NCBI RefSeq assembly: GCF_013283365.1
Contig: NZ_WBYM01000005.1
Location: 62,001-126,000 of the forward strand
Direction of reading: 5' to 3'
Length of the DNA: 64,000 bases
From: Marinobacterium sp. xm-d-530
GTDB taxonomy: Bacteria; Pseudomonadota; Gammaproteobacteria; Pseudomonadales; Balneatricaceae
Shown: in pieces, positions 9,272 to 18,507 of the stretch
Position numbering within the stretch: position 1 is the first letter of the stretch
Layout: the number at the start of each line of letters is the position of its first letter
Notes under the pieces: generated by a model
What the model was told of the DNA's origin: nothing
Database searches by the model: none
What the model saw: only the letters and a program-made list of their open reading frames with translations
Position numbers and translations under genes: made by a program

Positions 9272-10834
9272 ATGTTACTAGGCCGCACTTTCACCCCACT
9301 GATGAGTGCGGTTGCTTATCTGGGCACCCTCTCTCTGACGGTGCTCGCCTTTTGGGGGTTGATCGGATTCGAAGAGACCCGATTCACCCCCGAGCTGTTA
9401 CAAGACACATACCTACAAAACATTTTAAGTTTTACCCTCTACCAAGCCCTGTTAAGTGCCTTGGGCTCTCTTCTACTGGCAATACCCATCGCAAGAGCCC
9501 TGCATCGTTTGCGACCCGCTGGTAGAGATCAGTTTCTAAGACTCTCACTGCTGGCGTTCGTGATGCCATCACTCATATTGATTACCGGCATCGTCAACCT
9601 GCTAGGACCGCAATCGCCATTTATAGATCTGTTAAAAGAGTGGAAACTCTTTGGCCTCAATGGAATCTTAATTGCCCATATCTATCTGAACTTTCCGCTA
9701 GCCGTTCGTATTCTCTATCAGGGCTACAGCTCTATCCCTTTAAACCGAGAGCAATTAGCCGACCAGCTTAAGTTCAGTTTTTGGCAACGCCTTCGACACA
9801 TTGAGTGGCCTGCTATTAAGAGCCAGGTCGCAACACTGGCGGGCTTAATCTTTATTCTCTGCTTTAACAGTTTTGCGATCGTATTAACGCTCGGCGGTGG
9901 ACCTAAAGCCACCACCTTAGAACTGGCCATCTACCAAGCCCTTAAATACGACTTCAACCTCAACGAGGCGCTAACCCTTGCCTGGCTGCAGTTTGCGATA
10001 GCCGGTCTTATCTATCTTGCCCTGATCTATGCCAGCAGAGTGAACTGGCTCGGTTCCACTCGAGAGCAGCCTGCTTATCGATTAGAGCAAGGGGTAAAAG
10101 TGCCTATTCAATTGGCTTTCTACCTGCTGGGGTGGGTCTATCTATTAGGGCCGTTAATTGCACTGTTCATCACACTCAATCAAGAGGCACTAATTAACTA
10201 CCCCTACGCTGCCATGTTGAAAGCAATGGGCGTCTCACTGCTCATCGCATTAAGCGCATCACTGTTGGCACTTCTCACCGCCATCGCACTGCTGACACCC
10301 ATCAGAAAAGCAGCCCAACAAGTTAAGCCGATACAAGAGACGCTATTCAGTTGGTTAGCCAATCAGTCACTGGTCGCTCCAGCCATGGTGTTATCGACCG
10401 GTAGTTACATTTGGCTGATCAGCCGTGGGCTACTCGAGACTTACGCCACACTGATGCTAATACTGCTTAACGCCTTTGTTCTGCTACCCTTTTTGCTCAG
10501 CCAGCTACGCCCAAGATTCATTCAATTTGATTCGCAATATGCAAAACTAGTAGGCAATTTAAAACTCACACCGCTGGAGAGAGTGCGCATCATCTACCCG
10601 TTTATTCGACGCTCACTACTAGCCGCTTTCTCTTTGGGACTTCTGTTGGCCTTAGGTGATGTCTCCATTTTTGCTATATTTGGCAGTTATGAATCACCGA
10701 CCCTCCCCTGGCTGATCTACACCTTTGCTGGTACCTATCGTATGTCAGAGGCCGCTATCACATCGGTCATTCTGTTGGGACTTTGCTACCTGCTATTAAT
10801 TCTACTGGAGCGCAGTGTTCACCATGAGCAATAA
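9272..10834 (+). CDS. thiP: Thiamine ABC transporter, permease
   Basis: Inner-membrane permease with two homologous halves and about twelve membrane helices. LNGILIAHIYLNFPLAVRIL and LTLGGGPKATTLELAIYQAL closely match ThiP; the region between and around them holds the cytoplasmic loop that couples to the ATPase. The chosen ATG lies after the thiB stop and gives the hydrophobic N-terminus LLGRTFTPLMSAVAYLG. An upstream in-frame start would overlap thiB by 25 nt and add a charged extension with no counterpart in the family. The 3' end overlaps thiQ by 11 nt, implying translational coupling. Confidence 0.92.
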   Translation: MLLGRTFTPLMSAVAYLGTLSLTVLAFWGLIGFEETRFTPELLQDTYLQNILSFTLYQALLSALGSLLLAIPIARALHRLRPAGRDQFLRLSLLAFVMPSLILITGIVNLLGPQSPFIDLLKEWKLFGLNGILIAHIYLNFPLAVRILYQGYSSIPLNREQLADQLKFSFWQRLRHIEWPAIKSQVATLAGLIFILCFNSFAIVLTLGGGPKATTLELAIYQALKYDFNLNEALTLAWLQFAIAGLIYLALIYASRVNWLGSTREQPAYRLEQGVKVPIQLAFYLLGWVYLLGPLIALFITLNQEALINYPYAAMLKAMGVSLLIALSASLLALLTAIALLTPIRKAAQQVKPIQETLFSWLANQSLVAPAMVLSTGSYIWLISRGLLETYATLMLILLNAFVLLPFLLSQLRPRFIQFDSQYAKLVGNLKLTPLERVRIIYPFIRRSLLAAFSLGLLLALGDVSIFAIFGSYESPTLPWLIYTFAGTYRMSEAAITSVILLGLCYLLLILLERSVHHEQ

Positions 10835-11438
10835 CCTTGGCCTGCAGATCAACAACCTCATAGTCAGCTACCCCGATTGGGAGTACTGTTACGACTTGTA
10901 TGTCCCTGACCAATCCAGAGTCGCACTGCTCGGCCAAAGCGGCATTGGTAAAACAACCCTGCTGTTGGCTATTGCCGGCTTTGCACCGATTAAATCAGGT
11001 GAAGTGCGCTTCAATGATCAGGTCATTACTGATCAGCCTCCAGAAGAGCGTCCTGTCGCGATGCTGTTTCAGGAGGATAATCTCTTTGAACACTTAACCA
11101 TCCAGCAGAACTTGAGATTGGGATTGGATAAACGTCAAAACCCGGACAAACGCATCCAAGAGGCGATGCAAGAACTGGATCTGCTCGGCTATCTCAACAA
11201 GATGCCTAATCAGCTCTCTGGCGGGCAACGTCAGCGTATTGGCATCATCAGAACCCTACTGCGTCCTGAACCGATTATTGTCCTGGATGAGCCTCTAACA
11301 GGCTTAGACAGCGAAACTAAGCAGAAGGTTTTGGACTGGATCGATAGACAATTAACCGAACAACAGAAGATGTTGATTATGGTGACCCACCAGCGCAGCG
11401 AAGCTGAGCGATTGAGGTGTGAAATCAAGAGTGTGTGA
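10824..11438 (+). CDS. thiQ: Thiamine ABC transporter, ATP-binding protein
   Basis: Cytoplasmic ATPase of the thiamine importer. Walker A is GQSGIGKTTLL, the ABC signature LSGGQRQRIGI, Walker B PIIVLDEPLTGLD, and the switch histidine is in MVTHQRSE. At ~204 residues it is a short ATPase without a C-terminal regulatory domain, as usual for ThiQ. The ATG overlapping the thiP stop is preferred over a GTG nine bases upstream. It is the last gene of the operon; a family-A repeat follows 14 bp after the stop. Confidence 0.93.
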   Translation: MSNNLGLQINNLIVSYPDWEYCYDLYVPDQSRVALLGQSGIGKTTLLLAIAGFAPIKSGEVRFNDQVITDQPPEERPVAMLFQEDNLFEHLTIQQNLRLGLDKRQNPDKRIQEAMQELDLLGYLNKMPNQLSGGQRQRIGIIRTLLRPEPIIVLDEPLTGLDSETKQKVLDWIDRQLTEQQKMLIMVTHQRSEAERLRCEIKSV

Positions 11439-11452
11439 CTAGCACCAAATAA

Positions 11453-11602
11453 TGTTGGAGCGGTCTTAACAAGGCCGCGATTACCTTCCTAGAGGTGTCT
11501 GGCTTTAGCCTGACACCTATTTCGCCTCATCTTCGATAAGGCTCCAACAGAGTAGATCAGACGCTATACAAAGAGTGGATGACAGGCTAAAGGCCAGTCA
11601 CC
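11453..11602. repeat. REP-like cluster: A, C-variant, B and C copies
   Basis: Family A (plus) is at 11453-11481; a C-like hairpin (GTGTCTGGCTTTAGCCTGACAC) at about 11495-11517; family B (minus) at 11522-11550; a C half (GACAGGCTAAAGGCCAGTCA) at about 11579-11602. It fills the convergent gap between thiQ and qorA. Confidence 0.8.
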
Positions 11603-11613
11603 CACTGCCAGTA

Positions 11614-12597
11614 TTAAGGCAACAACACCGTTGAACCGGTCGTTTGACGCGACTCCAAATCGATGTGAGCTTGCGCTGCATCAGCCAAGGGATAACGCTG
11701 ATTGACCTCAATCTTCACCTGCCCTGATTCAACGCGCGCGATCAGATCCTTGGCCATACTCTCCAACATAGGACGATCATGAACATAGGTCATCAGTGTC
11801 GGGCGGGTCACTTTAAGGGACCCTTTTGCTGCCAACATGCCAATCTCGAACGCTGGAACCGCACCGGTTGCGTTACCAAACGAAACCATCGTGCCACGCG
11901 GTGCTAAACAGTCGAGTGACTGCATAAAGGTATCTTTACCAATAGAGTCGTAGACCGCTTGCACCCCTTTACCATCCGTCAGCTCACGAGTACGAGCAAC
12001 AAAATCCTCTTCGGTGTAGATGATCGTCTCATCGCAACCAAAGCTCTTAGCCAAATCCGCTTTAGCCTGATTGCCGACCGTACCTATAACACGCGCACCC
12101 AATGCCTTAAGCCACTGCACAGCAATCAAACCGACACCGCCTGCTGCAGCATGAAGCAGGATGGTATCGCCCGCCTGCACCTTGTAGCTGTCATTCAGAA
12201 GGTACTGAACGGTTAGACCTTGCAGCATCATAGCAGCACCCTGCTCGAAGCTGATGCTCTCTGGTAGTTGAATCAACGTATCCTGCGGCATCACGCGCTT
12301 TTGACTGTAGGCGCCAAGAGGTTGCCCCGCGTAAGCCACTCGATCACCGACGCTGACATAGGTCACACCTGAGCCAATTGCCTCAACCACACCGCTACCT
12401 TCCATGCCAATCTTGCCCGGCATCTCTTGTGGGTAGAGACCGGTGCGGAAGTAGACATCAATGTAGTTAAGACCTACCGCTTCATGACGAACCAACACAT
12501 CAAACTCGCCCAGTTCAGGAAGTTCGACATCAACCAACTTCATCTCTTCTGGACCGCCATTCTGCTCAATTCGAATCGCTTTAACTGTCTCGCTCAT
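11614..12597 (-). CDS. qorA: NADPH:quinone oxidoreductase (zeta-crystallin type)
   Basis: Zinc-free medium-chain dehydrogenase/reductase, 327 residues as in E. coli QorA. It reduces quinones with NADPH in the cytoplasm. Key blocks are GLNYIDVYFRTGLYP, the nucleotide-binding LLHAAAGGVGLIAVQWLKAL near residue 150, and SFGNATGAVPAFEIG. The cysteine and histidine ligands of zinc alcohol dehydrogenases are absent, as expected. An AAGGA box sits 7 nt before the ATG. It is 10 bp downstream of the DUF4198 gene on the same strand, so they may be co-transcribed, though no functional link is evident. Confidence 0.88.
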   Translation of the reverse strand: MSETVKAIRIEQNGGPEEMKLVDVELPELGEFDVLVRHEAVGLNYIDVYFRTGLYPQEMPGKIGMEGSGVVEAIGSGVTYVSVGDRVAYAGQPLGAYSQKRVMPQDTLIQLPESISFEQGAAMMLQGLTVQYLLNDSYKVQAGDTILLHAAAGGVGLIAVQWLKALGARVIGTVGNQAKADLAKSFGCDETIIYTEEDFVARTRELTDGKGVQAVYDSIGKDTFMQSLDCLAPRGTMVSFGNATGAVPAFEIGMLAAKGSLKVTRPTLMTYVHDRPMLESMAKDLIARVESGQVKIEVNQRYPLADAAQAHIDLESRQTTGSTVLLP

Positions 12598-12607
12598 TAT
12601 TAATCCT

Positions 12608-13402
12608 TTATTTTTGACACTGGTAAGTTAAAGAGGCCCAATCACTGACCCAATCCTTACCCTTAGCTCTTGGTTCAGATCCGTAATCAATACGAACGGC
12701 ATTGATTAAAAATGGACCCTCTTGTGCAGTAAATCTTACTTTACCATTCTGGTTAGTACGGTACTGTTCTGTCCCGCGTTTACCTTTAACAAACCGTCTT
12801 ACAAGGGCGCCCTCAAGCGGTTTACCCTGCCATAAGAGTTGGAATGTGGGGGCGGTGGAACACTGGGTGAAGGATGCAACCGGGATCAGCTCCAAACGGT
12901 GACCCAAAGGTTCGGTTAGCCATTCAGCCTCTTCACTGCCTTCAACAGAAAAGAGTGTTTTAGCATGGCGATAGTAGGTCTCTGTTACACCCTCTCTGGA
13001 CCTACCCTGCTCCTGATACCAATCGAGCACCCACTCGAGGCCTTCGCCGTTGATATAGTCGACAAACTTCTTCTCACTATCAAAGGTTAGGTCATAGGCC
13101 TTAGACTCAAGCGCCACCCAGCGAAAACCCATTTCTGGCATTTTAGAGGTGTAAGCCGGCTTATCTCCGGTGATGGCATCAACGTTACGCAGACCAGCTG
13201 CATCCCGCTCAATGAACTGCGCTGTCTCATGTTCAAGGTAGGGATAGGCGTACCCTTTGAAGTTTTGCCCAATCCGGATATCCGCTTTTATCGTAGCTTT
13301 CGGACGTATCTGATACTGGCTAGGCTCTAACCATTGCTCATGAGCACTTGCGAACGATGAACTAATCGCTACTATCAGTGCTAATGGTTTAACTATTTTC
13401 AC
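12608..13402 (-). CDS. DUF4198-like periplasmic protein
   Basis: A 264-residue exported protein. The signal peptide MKIVKPLALIVAISSSFASA is followed directly by HEQWLEPSQYQI, the histidine-led mature start typical of DUF4198 proteins (predicted periplasmic components of metal uptake). The C-terminal half has a beta-sandwich-like pattern (LEGALVRRFVKGKRG, NQNGKVRFTAQEGPFLINA). Start is GTG with GGAG six bases upstream. The gene is divergent from the hupE-like gene with a gap of only 24 bp. The pairing suggests a joint role, perhaps in nickel or cobalt handling; this is inference. Confidence 0.65.
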   Translation of the reverse strand: MKIVKPLALIVAISSSFASAHEQWLEPSQYQIRPKATIKADIRIGQNFKGYAYPYLEHETAQFIERDAAGLRNVDAITGDKPAYTSKMPEMGFRWVALESKAYDLTFDSEKKFVDYINGEGLEWVLDWYQEQGRSREGVTETYYRHAKTLFSVEGSEEAEWLTEPLGHRLELIPVASFTQCSTAPTFQLLWQGKPLEGALVRRFVKGKRGTEQYRTNQNGKVRFTAQEGPFLINAVRIDYGSEPRAKGKDWVSDWASLTYQCQK

Positions 13403-13426
13403 ATCCAGCTCCGTTAAGGAAATTCA

Positions 13427-14557
13427 ATGACTCTACGTGCTCGTCTCTATTTTGGCCTTCTTGGCACTCTACTATTATTAGTCAGCACGTTAAGCCGAGC
13501 CCATGAAATTACTCCAACCATCATTGAGATGGAAGTATTACCCGACAATAGTTTGGAAATGCGTGTTGATACCAACTTAGAGGCTCTGATGAGCGAAATC
13601 GGGACTGAACATGCGGATACTGATAACGCCCCCACCGCTGAGCAGTATAATCAATTAAGAGCACTGCCCACTGCTGAACTGTCAACTAAAGCAGATCCCT
13701 TCGTTGCTAAGCTGTTTAATCAGATCACACTCGCCTCAACAGATGGGCCAGTACCTAAATCACTCCTTAGCTCTGATCTAGCCGTTATCGATCAACCCGA
13801 TATTGATCTGGCCCGCCAATCTTTGGTCACCTACCGCTTTACTGTCGAATCAACCTCGTCAGAGATCACCTTTAGCTGGCCAGAGGCCTATAGCGATGCC
13901 GTCGTCCGGTTAAGTGAACAGGGTGAGATCAAAGGGGCATCTTGGGTAGCCGCTGGCACTCAATCAGAATCGATCAATTTAAGTCGTCTTGAGTTGAAGC
14001 GCCAAGGGCTTTTGGATTACGTAAAGCGGGGCTTTGAACACATATTACCCTTAGGCCTTGATCACATTCTGTTTGTGCTCGGCCTCTATCTATTAAGTCA
14101 ACGTCTTAAAGATCTTCTGTGGCAGGTCACCGCCTTCACAGCCGCGCATACATTGACTTTAGCACTGGCCATTTTAGGGCTTGTGAACATACCCCCATAC
14201 ATTGTGGAGCCTCTGATCGCCCTGTCGATTGTCTATGTCGCTATTGAAAACCTATTTAAAGATCGAGTCTCTAAATCCCGAATTGGGCTGGTCTTTGGCT
14301 TTGGATTGTTACACGGACTAGGATTTGCGGGTGTGCTACGGGAAATCGGCTTAGAGTCGGATAGCTTCGTAGAGAGCTTAATCGCCTTCAATATTGGCGT
14401 GGAGCTGGGGCAACTCGCAACCCTTGTGATTGCGCATCTGTTGGTTGGATACTGGTTCTCATCCAAAGCCTTTTGGAATCGATGGGTACGCATACCATTA
14501 AGTTTGGGGATTTCGCTACTTGGAGCGATTTGGTTTGTAGAGCGGGTGTTTTATTAA
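13427..14557 (+). CDS. HupE/UreJ family membrane protein
   Basis: A 376-residue protein with signal peptide (to ~residue 26, cleaved before HEITPT), a ~170-residue periplasmic domain, and a C-terminal block of six to seven membrane helices. The membrane block carries the HupE/UreJ motifs LPLGLDHILFVLGLYLLSQ, TAAHTLTLALAI and FGLLHGLGFAGVL, whose histidines and aspartate are the presumed metal-path residues. Relatives are predicted nickel/cobalt permeases. No hydrogenase or urease genes are nearby, so the metal and its consumer are unknown. An AAGGA box precedes the ATG. Confidence 0.75.
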   Translation: MTLRARLYFGLLGTLLLLVSTLSRAHEITPTIIEMEVLPDNSLEMRVDTNLEALMSEIGTEHADTDNAPTAEQYNQLRALPTAELSTKADPFVAKLFNQITLASTDGPVPKSLLSSDLAVIDQPDIDLARQSLVTYRFTVESTSSEITFSWPEAYSDAVVRLSEQGEIKGASWVAAGTQSESINLSRLELKRQGLLDYVKRGFEHILPLGLDHILFVLGLYLLSQRLKDLLWQVTAFTAAHTLTLALAILGLVNIPPYIVEPLIALSIVYVAIENLFKDRVSKSRIGLVFGFGLLHGLGFAGVLREIGLESDSFVESLIAFNIGVELGQLATLVIAHLLVGYWFSSKAFWNRWVRIPLSLGISLLGAIWFVERVFY

Positions 14558-14574
14558 ATCGGATCGCTTCTCCT

Positions 14575-14670
14575 TGTTGGAGCCTTATCGAAGATGAGGC
14601 GATTAGGTGTCAGGCTGGAAGCCAGACACCGCGAAGAAGAGCATCGCGGCCTATTCTAGACCGCTCCAAC
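14575..14670. repeat. REP-like cluster: B, C-variant and A copies
   Basis: Family B (plus) is at 14575-14602, a C-like hairpin (GTGTCAGGCTGGAAGCCAGACACC) in the middle near 14607-14630, and family A (minus) at 14643-14670. It fills the gap between convergent genes and ends 3 bp from the aminotransferase stop codon. Confidence 0.8.
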
Positions 14671-14672
14671 TA

Positions 14673-15803
14673 TTAAAGACCCGCCTTATCCAGCGCCTCT
14701 TTCAAGTAATCCAACGTACGATCAACGTTCATTAGCTTATCGATACCGAACAGACCGATACGGAAGGTACAGAAGCCTTCTGGCTCATCACACATGAGCG
14801 GTACGCCCGCTGCGATTTGGAATCCTGCTTGTGCAAAGCGAGAGCCATTCTGAATATCACTATCGGTTGTATGGTTAACGATGACACCAGGCGCTCCGAA
14901 ACCCTCAGCCGCTAAGCTCTTAATGCCGCGTGATGCCAGTAGTTCACGAGCCTCTTTACCTAAGCGAGCTTGAGCCGCTTTAAGTTCCGCAAAGCCAAAT
15001 TTCTCAGCCTCGGCCATTACATCACGTAGCTGACGCAAACCATCGGTAGGCATGGTGGCATGGTAGGCGTGGCCACCGTTTTCGTAAGCTTCCATAATCT
15101 GAAGCCACTTTTTAAGGTCGCAAGCAAAGGAGTTACTAGTAGTATTCTCGATCGCGTCACGAGCTCGTTGACTCATCATCACAAGGCCCGCACAAGGTGA
15201 ACCACTCCACCCCTTCTGTGGCGCACTGCAGAGCAGATCAACACCCAGAGCCTTCATATCAACCCAGATGGCACCTGACGCAATACAGTCCAGAACAAAC
15301 AGCGCACCCACTTCATGAGCCGCATCCGCAATGGATTTAATGTACTCATCTGGCAGAATCATACCGGCCGAGGTTTCGACGTGTGGTGCAAAGACCACAT
15401 CTGGTCGCTCGTTACGAATGGCATCCACCGCCTCTTCAATGGGGTACGGAGAGAGTTGCGCTTGTGCATCGTCTGAATCAAAACGAGCTTTAAGAACCAA
15501 CTCTTCACGAGGCAAGCCTGCCATCTCAAAGATTTGAGTCCAACGGTAACTAAACCAACCGTTGCGAATCACCATCGCTTTTTTGCCGTTAGCAAACTGT
15601 CGAGCCACCGCTTCCATACCAAAGGTACCGCTACCAGGAATGATCGCAACTGCATCGGCGTTGTAGACGGATTTTAACTGACCCGAAAGATCACGCATGA
15701 CTTGCTGAAAGGCATTCGACATGTGGTTTAGGGAACGGTCTGTGTAAACAACCGAGAATTCTAGCAATCCATCTGGATCAACGTTTGGCAGTAGTCCTGA
15801 CAT
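14673..15803 (-). CDS. Class V aminotransferase (alanine-glyoxylate type)
   Basis: PLP-dependent fold-type I enzyme of 376 residues. The small-domain entry and phosphate-binding region include AIIPGSGTFGMEAVARQF, the pyridine-stacking and aspartate region FVLDCIASGAIWVDMKALGV, and the PLP lysine is K in SAPQKGWSGSPCAG. This spacing matches alanine-glyoxylate/serine-pyruvate aminotransferases and related phosphonate or aspartate enzymes; the substrate cannot be fixed from sequence. An AAGGA box lies 7 nt before the ATG. It is divergent from the EamA exporter gene, which could export a related metabolite, but that is speculation. Confidence 0.8.
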   Translation of the reverse strand: MSGLLPNVDPDGLLEFSVVYTDRSLNHMSNAFQQVMRDLSGQLKSVYNADAVAIIPGSGTFGMEAVARQFANGKKAMVIRNGWFSYRWTQIFEMAGLPREELVLKARFDSDDAQAQLSPYPIEEAVDAIRNERPDVVFAPHVETSAGMILPDEYIKSIADAAHEVGALFVLDCIASGAIWVDMKALGVDLLCSAPQKGWSGSPCAGLVMMSQRARDAIENTTSNSFACDLKKWLQIMEAYENGGHAYHATMPTDGLRQLRDVMAEAEKFGFAELKAAQARLGKEARELLASRGIKSLAAEGFGAPGVIVNHTTDSDIQNGSRFAQAGFQIAAGVPLMCDEPEGFCTFRIGLFGIDKLMNVDRTLDYLKEALDKAGL

Positions 15804-15962
15804 AGTCTGTCCTTATCAATAATTATTGAGCACATAATGCGAAAGAACCGTTTTTGAATCAAGGCATAATCAGGCAAAGTCACATGATGAAATACTAGGT
15901 GAACAACCATCGGTTCCCTTATGATGGCAAAGCTTGCAAATAATTAGAGATCAACCAATTAG

Positions 15963-16850
15963 ATGCCTACTTCACAACTGCTCAATCTTTTTACGCTGTC
16001 GCTGCTTTGGGGTGGCTCGTTTCTATTTATCGGCATTGCCGTTCAAGAGATAGATCCCCTTCTACTGGTTTTTTTAAGGGTGATGATTGCAGCATTGGTG
16101 ATGTTAAGCCTGCTGCCTCTTTTCAAAGTTCCGCTTCCTAAAGATGTTGATACCTGGAAGAAATTTTTTGTTATGGGGCTGCTCAATAACGTCATCCCCT
16201 TTACCTTCATCTTTTATGCACAAACACTGATCAGTGTCTCATTGGCCTCCATCATCAATGCCATGACACCGATCTGCACCTTTATTGTGTTGGCGCTATT
16301 TAAAGAGGAGTTACTCAAACCCAATAAAATCATTGGCAGTCTTTTGGGCGTATTGGGAGTCGCGCTGCTTAGCGGCCTAACCCAATTGGCTCTCCACACC
16401 GATCCTCTGGGAGTTCTGCTAAGCTTTTTAGCGACCGTAAGTTATGGTTTTTCAGGATTATGGGCGAAACGCCACCTCGCCGGACGCAACTCGATTCAGT
16501 CTGCGACATGCCAGCTTAGCGCCTCAAGCCTTATCATGATTCCAGTACTGATACTGACCTCAACCGAAATACCCGACACGCTACCCTCCTTCAGCGTAAT
16601 CGCTTCAATATTGGCGCTGGCAGTGGCTTCAACATCCTTTGCGTACATTCTCTTCTTTGAGTTAATCAGTAAAGCAGGTGCCGCTAACGCCATGCTGGTC
16701 ACCCTTCTGGTTCCTATTAGCGGCACCCTGCTCGGTATCAGTGTTCTTAATGAGACCATTACACTGATTCAAGTGACAGGAGGTTTGTTCATTGGATTCG
16801 GACTGCTTGTTATAGATGGGCGTATATTCTCTCTACTACAAAAGAAGTAA
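15963..16850 (+). CDS. EamA/DMT-family transporter
   Basis: A 295-residue inner-membrane protein with ten predicted helices as two EamA repeats. The first repeat has the family hallmark LLWGGSFLFIGIAV and AQTLISVSLASIINAMTPI; the second has FAYILFFELISKAGAANAMLVTLLVPISGTLLG. DMT exporters move amino acids, purines or other metabolites outward; the substrate is unknown. The start ATG has only a weak ribosome site. It is divergent from the class V aminotransferase gene and followed by a histidine kinase gene ~64 bp downstream. Confidence 0.85.
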   Translation: MPTSQLLNLFTLSLLWGGSFLFIGIAVQEIDPLLLVFLRVMIAALVMLSLLPLFKVPLPKDVDTWKKFFVMGLLNNVIPFTFIFYAQTLISVSLASIINAMTPICTFIVLALFKEELLKPNKIIGSLLGVLGVALLSGLTQLALHTDPLGVLLSFLATVSYGFSGLWAKRHLAGRNSIQSATCQLSASSLIMIPVLILTSTEIPDTLPSFSVIASILALAVASTSFAYILFFELISKAGAANAMLVTLLVPISGTLLGISVLNETITLIQVTGGLFIGFGLLVIDGRIFSLLQKK

Positions 16851-16914
16851 AACAACTCAGGATCTATAGACTATAGTTAACGAATGAGAAACAGATGTTT
16901 ATTGAGACAGCGCG

Positions 16915-18507
16915 TTGATTCGAAACTCCATTAAAACTAAGACGATCCTAGGGGTAGCTGCTATCGAGGCGGTCCTGCTGATCACACTGATCGTTATGAT
17001 GCTCGGTTTTATTCGTGATACGAACTTCAACGAGATGGATAAGCGCGCAAATGCGACCGCAAAACTCTTTGCCATAACTGTTAAAGACGCTGTCTTAGCT
17101 TACGATCTAGCCTCTCTGAATGCGTTTGTTGATGAGGTCATGAAAAGTGATGACATTCTGTACGCGCGTGTTCTCGATCAACGGGGTCGCATCTTAACTC
17201 AATCCGATACTATCTCTCCTGGTGACATCGACCTAGAAGCGTCAGAAGTTGATGACGGTATCTTTGATGCAAAAGCGGTCATCGAGGTCGAAGGCGATCA
17301 GTACGGCATGGTAGAGGTCGGGTTTAGTATCTACCCTATACTCAACACGATTGAAGAGGCTAAACGTTGGAGTTACGCCATTGCCGCTTTAGAAATGGTA
17401 TTAGTGGCAATCTTCTCTTTTGTCTTGGGACGCTATCTGATTAATAAACTCTCCCTGCTTCGTGATGCTGCAGAGACCATTAGCCGAGGCGAACTTAAGA
17501 CTCAAATAGAGGTTAAAGGAAACGACGAAATCGATGTCGTGGCAACCGCTTTTAACCGAATGAGCTCCACCCTCAAAGCGACTCGCGAACAGGAAAAGAC
17601 CTTAGAGCAGCAGCTGCGTAATTTAAATGAAGAGCTAGAAAACAAAGTTGAACAGCGAACTCTAGCGCTATCAGAAAAAAACCATCTGCTTGAATTAGCC
17701 AATCATGAAATCAAAGCCGCACAAGCCAAATTGATTGCTGCTGAAAAACAGGCCTCACTGGGAATTCTAGCGTCAGGCATTGCCCATGAGGTGAATAACC
17801 CGCTATCGATTGTCCGCTCTAACATCGACACCCTGCGCGATTACATAGAGCAGTGTGTCAGCGCGATAGAGCAGATAAAAAAAGATTCGATGAATCCTGA
17901 GCAGTTCAATCCAATCCTAGAAAGAGCTGATTTTGATTACCTCTCATCAGATTATCCGTCACTGATAGATGAGTCCGAAGCGGCTATTTTGCGGGTAACA
18001 CTGATCATCTCGCAACTTCGTAATCTGGAGTTAAACAGAGAGGAGTCAGAGTTAGAGTTGGTCAACCTACGAAGCCTCGTTGAACAAAGCGCTGAACAAG
18101 CTGTACAGCAGTTACCTGATCGCTCTGCAGGCAATTGTCAGATACTGATTCAACTGCCCGACTCTCTATTTGTTCGAGCGAAGGCACGCTTAGCAATGGA
18201 TGCAATATCCGGTGTCGTTACCAATGCACTCCAGGCTGTTCCGTCTGAACAAGAAGCTCTGGTCAACATTCAATGTGAAAGAGAGGGATCAGAACTTAAA
18301 CTGACGATCGAAGATAATGGCATGGGTATAGAGAAACAAGACATCAACAACATCTTTGATCCCTTCTTTACCACACGCGAGATTGGAGCTGGAACAGGGC
18401 TAGGGCTATTTAAGGTGCAAACCCTGATGAAAAGCATGGATGGTGATATTGAGCTGGTTAGAGCGAAACCGAGCGCACTTTTCCAGCTCAGGTTTCGCTT
18501 GGATTAA
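16915..18507 (+). CDS. Membrane sensor histidine kinase (HAMP)
   Basis: A 530-residue kinase starting at TTG: an in-frame stop lies 12-10 bases upstream and the next ATG is inside the first membrane helix. Order: helix 1 (~10-32), a ~115-residue periplasmic sensor, helix 2 (~150-172), HAMP (~172-222), a coiled coil (~223-275), the phosphoacceptor H291 in ASGIAHEVNNPLS, and an ATPase domain with DNGMGIEKQD and GTGLGLFKVQ. The N-terminus (KTILGVAAIEA...IRDTN) resembles that of the hybrid kinase encoded convergently downstream (KTIIGVALIEI...VHDTN), so the two sensors look paralogous. No receiver gene of its own is adjacent. The stop codon overlaps the first unit of the 49-bp repeat array. Confidence 0.87.
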   Translation: MIRNSIKTKTILGVAAIEAVLLITLIVMMLGFIRDTNFNEMDKRANATAKLFAITVKDAVLAYDLASLNAFVDEVMKSDDILYARVLDQRGRILTQSDTISPGDIDLEASEVDDGIFDAKAVIEVEGDQYGMVEVGFSIYPILNTIEEAKRWSYAIAALEMVLVAIFSFVLGRYLINKLSLLRDAAETISRGELKTQIEVKGNDEIDVVATAFNRMSSTLKATREQEKTLEQQLRNLNEELENKVEQRTLALSEKNHLLELANHEIKAAQAKLIAAEKQASLGILASGIAHEVNNPLSIVRSNIDTLRDYIEQCVSAIEQIKKDSMNPEQFNPILERADFDYLSSDYPSLIDESEAAILRVTLIISQLRNLELNREESELELVNLRSLVEQSAEQAVQQLPDRSAGNCQILIQLPDSLFVRAKARLAMDAISGVVTNALQAVPSEQEALVNIQCEREGSELKLTIEDNGMGIEKQDINNIFDPFFTTREIGAGTGLGLFKVQTLMKSMDGDIELVRAKPSALFQLRFRLD

